A stretch of 64,000 bases of DNA, from positions 124,001 to 188,000 of the forward strand of contig PERT01000001.1 of assembly GCA_002928955.1 (NCBI GenBank), read 5' to 3'. The position numbers were made by a program, and so were the translations under genes. Origin of the DNA: Hyphomicrobium sp. GTDB lineage: Bacteria; Pseudomonadota; Alphaproteobacteria; Rhizobiales; Hyphomicrobiaceae. Each line of letters opens with the position of its first letter. Position 1 is the first letter of the stretch. Of the stretch, positions 35,934 to 42,048 are shown in pieces. Below the pieces are notes generated by a model. That model did not search any database. It was not told where the DNA came from and saw only the letters and a list, made by a program, of their open reading frames with translations.

Positions 35934-35935
35934 GG

Positions 35936-36288
35936 GCACGGAACTCATCGCCGAGCTGCACTACGCCAACGATGTTAAGTCTTTGAAAGTCCTCCTTGGA
36001 GACCCTCTGAAGGATTCTTCAGAGGGTTCAAAACACTCCGACTGCGTCGCAACCGTCCGCGGCCAGATCGACAGCGGCGTCGGCGTCGGACGCGAGGCCA
36101 TCCTGAAGGTGGTCGGCAGTCAGGGGTTCAAGGCCGCCGCCCTTCAGGAGGTGACGGCCCAGCTCAAGGCCGCCAACGAGGACGACCGCATCATCAAGGA
36201 GGTGGCGGCGAGGCACCAGGAGCGGCTGACGCAGGAGGCGGAGGCGGCGCGCGTCGCCCTCGCCCATGGTGGAGCCGGAGAAGTTTAA
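35936..36288 (+). pseudogene. Fragment of a duplicated domain (copy 1)
   Basis: The frame after the previous stop encodes TELIAELHYANDVKSLKVLL and later GVGVGREAILKVVGSQGFKA. This is clearly related to the downstream fragment (TALVAELLYAGKDEELLKLL; GNGVGRRRVLEVVAAQGLKR). It could be translated from an ATG at 35983 (101 residues), but homology begins upstream of that codon, so it looks like a remnant. The tail is charged and helical. The function is unknown. Confidence 0.45.
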
Positions 36289-36305
36289 CGTCTTCCCCGC
36301 CCTGA

Positions 36306-36791
36306 TCACGGCGCGAACAGGCGGTCATCCCAGGTGATCGGCGTCTCTAGCCCTGGTGTGATTGCCTTAAAGTCAGCATGGAGCGGGTTGATCAGGATAT
36401 TCCGCTCCAGCCTGACGACAACACTCGGGACGATTAGGATCGCAGTCCGCTTCTCCTCCAGCCACTGGGTGCCGAATGGCCGCGAAGTCGCGCAAGAGGC
36501 CTCGTACCAGCGGGGGAGGCTGTCGGCGGTCACGACCTCGTAGCTTGTGCCGGCCGGGATCGTGATTTCGATGTAGTGCTGGCCGCGCGGCAAGCGGCCC
36601 GAGTGGTGAACCAGCTTCTCCAACATGGCGAGCGAGAGGTGATCAGCCGCATAGATGACCTCTTGCCCCTTCTGATGCCAGCGGGCGGCGACCTTCTTGG
36701 CGCCCTCGCCGCTGAAGATGGGGAACTCTCCTGCGGGGTCCCCGATGCGGTAGCCCTTCAGCGGCTGAGCCAGCGTGCGGTGCTTCGCCAT
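36306..36791 (-). CDS. RES-domain toxin (NAD+-degrading type)
   Basis: A 161-residue protein of the RES family (YRIGDPAGEFPIFSGEGAKK then VAARWHQKGQEVIYAADHLS, LAMLEKLVH). RES toxins phosphorolyse NAD+. The conserved Arg, Tyr and Glu of the family fit R15, Y47 and E58-type positions by eye. The gene starts on the base where the antitoxin gene ends (TGATG-type coupling), downstream of it. Together they form a res-xre module. Confidence 0.85.
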   Translation of the reverse strand: MAKHRTLAQPLKGYRIGDPAGEFPIFSGEGAKKVAARWHQKGQEVIYAADHLSLAMLEKLVHHSGRLPRGQHYIEITIPAGTSYEVVTADSLPRWYEASCATSRPFGTQWLEEKRTAILIVPSVVVRLERNILINPLHADFKAITPGLETPITWDDRLFAP

Positions 36792-37240
36792 CAGACGGCT
36801 GTGCCCGCCTCCGCGGAGGCGATGAGGTCGAGTACCGCGTCGGCGCCGACGCTGGTGCTGATCGCCACCTCGATTGGCGCCTTCATCTCCAGCAGAGCAT
36901 GCGGTCGCGCCAGGAAGTCGAGGGCCTCGTCGCGATCGTGATACAGCCGCTCGGCAGCCAGCAGCACCTGCAGCAGCCGCACGACGGCAGACGTCTCGTC
37001 CTTGTCGAGTCTTCCCTTCGCGGCTACCCGACGCGCCAGCGTCGACCGTGGCACGATGCGGTGGATGTCGACAAAGCTCCCGGTGGGGTCCAGCTTGTGG
37101 ACAGCCCGCTTCGCTGCCTCTGCGGGGATGCCAGCTTCAACCGCGCTCGCCAATTTCATGGGCGTAAATGTGCCGGGGTTGCGAAGACCCAGCATAGTCG
37201 CAATTTGAACCGGCTCGGACTGCCCCTCGAAGCTGTACAT
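36791..37240 (-). CDS. Antitoxin of the Xre/MbcA/ParS toxin-binding family
   Basis: A 149-residue protein whose C-terminal half (LLQVLLAAERLYHDRDEALD; FLARPHALLEMKAPIEVAIS) matches the MbcA/ParS/Xre toxin-binding domain (DUF2384). The N-terminal part should hold the DNA-binding helices. The ATG at 37240 has AGGTGCTAGCG upstream; a GTG at 37249 is possible. It precedes the RES toxin in one operon and should neutralise it and repress transcription. Confidence 0.85.
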   Translation of the reverse strand: MYSFEGQSEPVQIATMLGLRNPGTFTPMKLASAVEAGIPAEAAKRAVHKLDPTGSFVDIHRIVPRSTLARRVAAKGRLDKDETSAVVRLLQVLLAAERLYHDRDEALDFLARPHALLEMKAPIEVAISTSVGADAVLDLIASAEAGTAV

Positions 37241-37360
37241 CGCTAGCACCTGTCTGTCTCACCAGAGACGCAAACTAATCCCATATGAGACTTTCGTCAA
37301 TGCCTTGAACGAGGGTGTCGCTGTCGCGGATGGTTGTCGGCTTCGGCACTGTCTGCTCTC

Positions 37361-37408
37361 CGGAAGCGAGGCGACGTGCCAGCCGAGACCCGCGGCAGCA
37401 GCGTCACC
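37361..37408 (+). repeat. 48-bp direct repeat, right copy
   Basis: Identical to 35736-35783 in the same orientation. Synonymous sites are identical too, unlike the adjoining copy-1/copy-2 domain sequences, which are diverged. Confidence 0.85.
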
Positions 37409-37665
37409 GCAACAACGGCGGCACTCGACGCCTGTGCAGGGGCAACGGCGCTCGTCGCCGAGCTGCTGTATGCCGGCAAGGACGAGGAGCTGTTGAAGCT
37501 GCTTGGGCGCACTATGGCGGATTTCCGCCAGAGTGATCACCAGCGCTGCATCACGCAGATCAGGAACGAGTTCGAGGAGGGCAACGGCGTTGGTCGCCGT
37601 CGCGTTCTCGAAGTTGTTGCCGCGCAGGGCCTCAAGCGGCAGGCGATCGAGGAGGCCACTGCCCC
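37361..37665 (+). pseudogene. Fragment of the duplicated domain (copy 2)
   Basis: From the 48-bp repeat the frame continues TALVAELLYAGKDEELLKLL, then HQRCITQIRNEFEEGNGVGR and RRVLEVVAAQGLKRQAIEEA (quoted in parts), homologous to copy 1. It has no convincing start, and the frame runs into the convergent membrane-protein gene. It looks like the 3' part of a gene paralogous to 34653-36288, left after insertion of the toxin-antitoxin module. Confidence 0.5.
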
Positions 37666-38811
37666 CTACGCGACGACCTCGGCCTCGGCGAGCTTCACGC
37701 CGACCAGGACCACCTTTCCGTCCGCGTCTTCGATGCCGATCCCGGTCTTTTCACAGATGGTTTGAATGGCCTTGGCGTAGGCCTCCGTGTCGACCGACTG
37801 AAGCCCCTCGCGGCGGCACCAGTCGCGGTAGGCGACGAGCGTCGCCGAGACGGGCACACTGGCATCCTGAGCGAGGGCAACGCACTCCCCGAAGAACCGC
37901 GACGGCTTGCCGTAGGTGGCGGGACCGGCCAGCGGTAGTAGCTGCGCCAGGGACTGCACCGCAGCCAGCGGCGGGGCTGGCGTCGCGCCCGTCCGCACAG
38001 TGGACGCGGGTCCGGCCGGTGAGCGGCCAACGGGGTGACCACCCATCAACTCGGCGGCGACGAGGCTGGTGACGATGACCAGCTCGAACACGACGGCGAA
38101 CGCCGCCTGCTGCCACGTCGCGACGCGGGCGGCGGCATCCGCGGGGAGGCTCAGGATGGCGGCGAGCACCCGTCCGTGGGCATTCTCTGACCGCTGCGGG
38201 CCAAGCGTTGCGATCGCCTGCTGGGCCGCTACGATCTTGGCGTCCAGCTCCGCCGCTGCGATCGTCTTGGCGAGGTTGCCCTCGACGCTGGCCAACATCT
38301 CGCGCGCCCTGCGCTCGTCGCCCTCGCGCTCGCGGCAGCGGTCGCCGCGGCGGGTGCACTCGGCTTCGCGGTCGCGCTCGGCAGCAGTCACCGCGCGCCG
38401 CGCCGCCTTCACCTGCTCCTCCGACGTCGGCACGACCGTGATCAACGCCCGCTCGCTGGTCAGGCGGGAGAGTTCGGCGGCGGCGCGACCCGCCTTCCGG
38501 TTGGCCTCGGCGACGGCATCCTGTGCGCTGGAGCCGCGCAGCGCCACGTAGCCGAGCGAATTGGTCAGCGAGATCAGCATGGCCGACAGAGAGACGAGGC
38601 CGATGATCACGGACCACGCCCAGCTGTGGCGCCAGATGCGGACAGCGACGGCGTGGCCGCCGACGCCGGCCGTTGCGACGAACGCGAACAGGGCTGCCGT
38701 GAGGAGGCCGTCGGCCTCCGTGTCGGTCGTGAGGTAGGCATAGCGCGCCGTGGCGGAGACCACGAGGGCGCAGCCAAGGAGGCCGAAGGTCAGCAGGATG
38801 GCCCGCAGCAT
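37666..38811 (-). CDS. Membrane protein with coiled coil and D5/primase-C-like tail
   Basis: A 381-residue protein with membrane segments AILLTFGLLGCALVVSA, LLTAALFAFVATAGVGGHAV and WSVIIGLVSLSAMLISLTNS. A long charged coiled coil (about 105-215) and a further hydrophobic segment (AAFAVVFELVIVTSLVAAEL) follow. The final 85 residues (FFGECVALAQDASVPVSATL; VAYRDWCRREGLQS) resemble the winged-helix end of phage/plasmid primases and related regulators. It shares one base with the ribbon-helix-helix gene upstream (ATGA-type junction), so it belongs to the partition operon. It may anchor element DNA to the membrane; this is an inference. Confidence 0.6.
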   Translation of the reverse strand: MLRAILLTFGLLGCALVVSATARYAYLTTDTEADGLLTAALFAFVATAGVGGHAVAVRIWRHSWAWSVIIGLVSLSAMLISLTNSLGYVALRGSSAQDAVAEANRKAGRAAAELSRLTSERALITVVPTSEEQVKAARRAVTAAERDREAECTRRGDRCREREGDERRAREMLASVEGNLAKTIAAAELDAKIVAAQQAIATLGPQRSENAHGRVLAAILSLPADAAARVATWQQAAFAVVFELVIVTSLVAAELMGGHPVGRSPAGPASTVRTGATPAPPLAAVQSLAQLLPLAGPATYGKPSRFFGECVALAQDASVPVSATLVAYRDWCRREGLQSVDTEAYAKAIQTICEKTGIGIEDADGKVVLVGVKLAEAEVVA

Positions 38812-39200
38812 CAGGTCTTCTCCGTGAGGTATTTGTCCGCAAGCGCCGCGATGGCCTCCTCGATCAGCGAGGTGCCGGTGCGATTGAGTTCGCGCTGGAC
38901 GGCCAGGAGCGCTTCTTTCGTCTCGGGCGTGACCCGCAGGCTCAGCTGGACCGTGCGCCCGGTAGCGCGCAGCCGCCGGCCGTCATCGACGGCGACGGGC
39001 CTCTTGTTGGCTCGCTTCTCCGCCTCCCGCCGCTGCTGCAGGGCCGTCTGGGGCTTGCCCTGCGCCACCCTCGCGGGACGGCGGGGCGGCGCAGGCGTTG
39101 TCCCCGCCGGGGCGGCGGGCGTCGTCGCGGCCGGCTTCGCAGCCATCGGGCGCAGGAGGGCGGCCAGATCGTTCTCGTCGACCAGCTCGTCGTGGTTCAT
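38811..39200 (-). CDS. Ribbon-helix-helix partition protein
   Basis: A 129-residue protein with a Pro/Ala-rich basic middle and a C-terminal ribbon-helix-helix (TGRTVQLSLRVTPETKEALL then RELNRTGTSLIEEAIAAL). Lying 3 bases downstream of parA it is the likely centromere-binding partner, as in ParG/CopG-type plasmid partition systems. It probably binds the repeats at 39889-39983 and represses the operon. Confidence 0.75.
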   Translation of the reverse strand: MNHDELVDENDLAALLRPMAAKPAATTPAAPAGTTPAPPRRPARVAQGKPQTALQQRREAEKRANKRPVAVDDGRRLRATGRTVQLSLRVTPETKEALLAVQRELNRTGTSLIEEAIAALADKYLTEKT

Positions 39201-39203
39201 GGC

Positions 39204-39854
39204 TCAGTTCTCCTCGATCTCGACGGCATCCCGTGCGGCATCAAGGACGGCGGCCCAGAGGGTGTCGATCTCGCTCTTTGCGTCTGCGGCTTTCTTGTTG
39301 TCCGCCGTCTCAGGCCCCGACCGGCCTACAGTCATCGCCGTGACGTAGGCCTCGCGGTGGGCCACTGTGCCGAGAACCGGCCCCATGGTCGACAGCGCAT
39401 CGAGGGCGGATTCGGTGATTTTCCAGCGTGACTCGACGTCGTTCAGAACGAACCCGAAGGGCCTGTCGTACTCCTGGCAGATGTCGACGGTGACGTTGAT
39501 CGCGGTGATGTCGAGCGCGGAGGCTTTCACCGGGATGACAACGAAGTCGGCCTCGTAGATGGCCGCGCTGATCACGTCGAGCATGGCCGGTGGCGTGTCG
39601 ATGATCGTGTATTTGTGGCCGCTGCGGGCAATCTCATTCAGCCTCTCGGAGAGGTCGTTGTGCGAGACCCCCTTGGCGATGAACGGGTAGCGGTTTTTGC
39701 GACCCCGGCGGGCATGCCAGAACTCGACCGACTGCTGCGGATCGAGGTCGATGACGGTGGCGCGGTCATTCTGCGCGGCACACACCGCGAGGCACGCCGC
39801 AAGGGTCGATTTGCCGACGCCTCCCTTGGTCGCGGCTACCACGATCGTGATCAT
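39204..39854 (-). CDS. parA: ParA-family partition ATPase
   Basis: A 216-residue ParA with the deviant Walker A KGGVGKSTLAACLA at residues 10-23, Walker A' ATVIDLDPQQS, and Walker B YTIIDTPPAML. It lacks the N-terminal helix-turn-helix of large ParAs, so it is a small type Ib ParA that relies on a separate repressor. It segregates low-copy plasmids or phage-plasmids. It is the first gene of the operon with the ribbon-helix-helix and membrane-protein genes, and a repeat array lies directly upstream. Confidence 0.93.
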   Translation of the reverse strand: MITIVVAATKGGVGKSTLAACLAVCAAQNDRATVIDLDPQQSVEFWHARRGRKNRYPFIAKGVSHNDLSERLNEIARSGHKYTIIDTPPAMLDVISAAIYEADFVVIPVKASALDITAINVTVDICQEYDRPFGFVLNDVESRWKITESALDALSTMGPVLGTVAHREAYVTAMTVGRSGPETADNKKAADAKSEIDTLWAAVLDAARDAVEIEEN

Positions 39855-39888
39855 CGTCTGGCTCCTACCGTTAAACGCTGGCTGAATT

Positions 39889-39983
39889 ATCTAGCTGCTA
39901 GATGTTATTGCTAGATGTTGTCCCGCAAGCGTATATCTAGCTGCTAATAATAAGTGGTAGAAATATATGCTAGCAGCTAGATA
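39889..39983. promoter_or_regulatory. Candidate centromere/operator repeat array upstream of parA
   Basis: An AT-rich stretch with repeats of TCTAGCTGCTA (near 39889-39903 and 39935-39946), TGCTAGATGTT (39908-39918) and the inverted form TGCTAGCAGCTAGATAT (39968-39984). Short repeats in both orientations before a small ParA operon are typical of a parS-type site that is also the operator. Composition contrasts with the GC-rich neighbours. Confidence 0.7.
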
Positions 39984-40017
39984 TACCAAGATTCCCGTGT
40001 CGGGTCAAAGTGGTCCG

Positions 40018-40218
40018 TCAGCCCTCCACCGCGGGCGGGGTGGCATAGGTCGCCTTGAGCATGGCGAGCATCAGGTCGCGGTCCACCGGGATGCGGTAGG
40101 CCTCGATGGCCCCGGCCCAGTGGTCCATGACACCCTTCGGCGCCGAGACGACCGTGATGGCGTCGCTGCCGTCGGCCTCGAAGTTGATGATCATCGTCAG
40201 TCGCTGTCCTGCGTTCAT
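40018..40218 (-). CDS. Small hypothetical protein
   Basis: A 66-residue protein (MNAGQRLTMIINFEADGSDA ...) with a strong ribosome-binding site GGAGACCTCC before the ATG at 40218. It has one Trp-containing helix (VMDHWAGAIEAYRIP) and no recognised family. It lies between the centromere-like repeats and the ribbon-helix-helix gene, on the parA strand. Confidence 0.5.
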   Translation of the reverse strand: MNAGQRLTMIINFEADGSDAITVVSAPKGVMDHWAGAIEAYRIPVDRDLMLAMLKATYATPPAVEG

Positions 40219-40395
40219 GGAGGTCTCCTGTTGCGTTGAACCGGCGTGCCTTAGGCACCGACTGAGCATTCCGTCAACGACGACGGGTCCAGTTGCGGGG
40301 TGTGCGGCCTGAGCGCCGATACGAACAATCGTCATTGCAGCAATTACGAAAGTCAATGCTTGACGTAGTTGTCAAAATTACATTACTCCGCGGGC

Positions 40396-40647
40396 ATGGC
40401 ACAGAAGCAGGTCACACCTAAGCGGATGGGGCGCCCCCCGAAGGGCGATGATCTCCTGCTGGCCCTCGTCCAGCTCAGGCTCCCGAAGCCGGTCATGGAG
40501 CGGATCGACGAGATGACGGCAGACGCCAACGAGGGGCGCTCACCGCCGCTTGTGCCGCGCGGTCAGATTCTTCGCGATATCATTGATGCCGTCCTGGCCG
40601 ACGACCGCGCAGTCCAGCGGATCGTGGACCTGCACCGCCGCAAGTAG
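40396..40647 (+). CDS. Small ribbon-helix-helix-like DNA-binding protein
   Basis: An 83-residue basic protein: MAQKQVTPKRMGRPPKGDD contains an AT-hook-like GRPPKG, followed by VQLRLPKPVMERIDEMTADA and LRDIIDAVLADDRAV, a ribbon-helix-helix pattern. It is divergent from 40018-40218 and may regulate the intergenic region. An upstream in-frame ATG at 40369 is possible but lacks a ribosome-binding site. Confidence 0.6.
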   Translation: MAQKQVTPKRMGRPPKGDDLLLALVQLRLPKPVMERIDEMTADANEGRSPPLVPRGQILRDIIDAVLADDRAVQRIVDLHRRK

Positions 40648-40681
40648 CGGGCGAAGATTGTAGCGGCGGCCCGAACAAACA

Positions 40682-40709
40682 GGGCGCCACCGATCGTCAG
40701 GTGACGCCC
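40682..40709 (+). terminator. Hairpin terminator candidate after the ribbon-helix-helix gene
   Basis: GGGCGCCACC pairs with GGTGACGCCC across an 8-base loop with one mismatch. No T tract follows. It lies 34 bases after the stop codon at 40647. Confidence 0.45.
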
Positions 40710-41169
40710 CTAAGGTAGTGCCCACTACAGCGAGCCAACCCAGTAACAGCTGTTGATGATTGCCACGTTATTGTGATTCGCGAATTATCTCAATTCCTTT
40801 CATGTAGTCCTGAAATATAATCACAGAACAACGTTAGTCTGTTGAGCTTGCTGAATTGCCGTTACTTAGGATCGTCTTTCGTGGCACCGCGGTGTACATG
40901 TCGGACGCCTCATGTGCACGATCCCCCGGAATCTGCTCATATCGCCACCCATACGGCAGCGGGCCTACATCTGGGATGGTACCTCGACGGCGGGTATCGG
41001 GGGCATTGCGCCAGCGCCGGCACGAGCAACGAAGGCCTGCAGGTGACCCAGTGCCTTTTTGTTCCAGCGTAGGCTTTCCACGGTCGCAATTCTCACAAGC
41101 GGACGACGCAGGCTTGACGCTCCGTCACACCTACGGATGGTTGGCACTTCGAAACTCAAGGAGCGTTCA
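40710..41169. other. Non-coding gap before LysE gene
   Basis: No convincing gene is present. The first 150 bases are AT-rich (for example near 40766-40840), unlike the neighbours, and may contain a promoter. Frames here have poor composition and lack ribosome-binding sites. Confidence 0.5.
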
Positions 41170-41790
41170 ATGAGCATTGAAGTTTGGGCGGCCTTCGTCG
41201 CGGCTGCGACGATTTTGCTGATCATTCCGGGGCCAACGGTACTGTTGGTTGTGTCGTACGCGCATGGGCAAGGATGGAGAGCTGCGTTGCCGATGGCAGT
41301 CGGTGTCGCGCTTGGCGATTTTACCGCTATGACGCTTTCAATGCTCGGGGTCGGCGCTCTCTTGGCGGCTTCAGCCGGGCTGTTCACCGTGCTGAAATGG
41401 CTCGGCGCTGCCTATCTGATTTGGTTGGGCATCAAGCTCTGGCGTGCCGGCGGGACGCTTGAGGCGGAGCCACGCACCGATCGCACGTCTGCGTTCAAAA
41501 TGATGGGGCACGCTTGGCTTGTGACTGCACTCAATCCGAAAAGCATCACATTTTTCGTCGCCTTCCTTCCCCAATTTTTGAACCCCGAGATCAGCTTCGT
41601 GACACAGATGCTGGTGTTCGAAACGACGTTCCTTGTCCTCGCCTTCGCCAATGCACTCGGCTACGCCGTGATCGCCTCCCGCGCACGCCGAATTGCTGGG
41701 AACTCAAAAGCAATTGCGTGGTTCAACCGGGCGGGTGCCACACTGCTTATCGCAGCCGGCCTCGCAACAGCCCGGTCAGCCAGTAATTAG
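41170..41790 (+). CDS. LysE-family amino-acid/metabolite exporter
   Basis: A 206-residue membrane protein with about six hydrophobic segments and the LysE/RhtB signature near the N-terminus (ATILLIIPGPTVLLVVSYAH then GWRAALPMAVGVALGD). LKWLGAAYLIWLGIKLWRAG and ALNPKSITFFVAFLPQF follow in family order. Members export amino acids or homoserine-lactone-like compounds. The ATG follows AAGGAGCGTTCA. It seems to be host-type cargo within the element, between the partition locus and the lectin-domain gene. Confidence 0.88.
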   Translation: MSIEVWAAFVAAATILLIIPGPTVLLVVSYAHGQGWRAALPMAVGVALGDFTAMTLSMLGVGALLAASAGLFTVLKWLGAAYLIWLGIKLWRAGGTLEAEPRTDRTSAFKMMGHAWLVTALNPKSITFFVAFLPQFLNPEISFVTQMLVFETTFLVLAFANALGYAVIASRARRIAGNSKAIAWFNRAGATLLIAAGLATARSASN

Positions 41791-42048
41791 CTACGGTTCA
41801 CGGGCAAGTTTGGTCCGCTGCTATCCCGAAAGGCTGTCGCAAAGAATTCTCCGTGATCTGGGGCGGGATGCACCCTTCTGGCCCGCCTCTGCCATGTGAC
41901 TGGTGCGCCCCACGCGTGGCCCCGCTGCACTTTACAGCCCTGTGACCGGCTTTGACGTTGCCCCTCGCCACCTCCGTCACACCACGGTACAAATTCTCCT
42001 ATCAGATGCGGGTCGAGCCAGGATCGCAGCGTATTGTCGGGGAACCAG

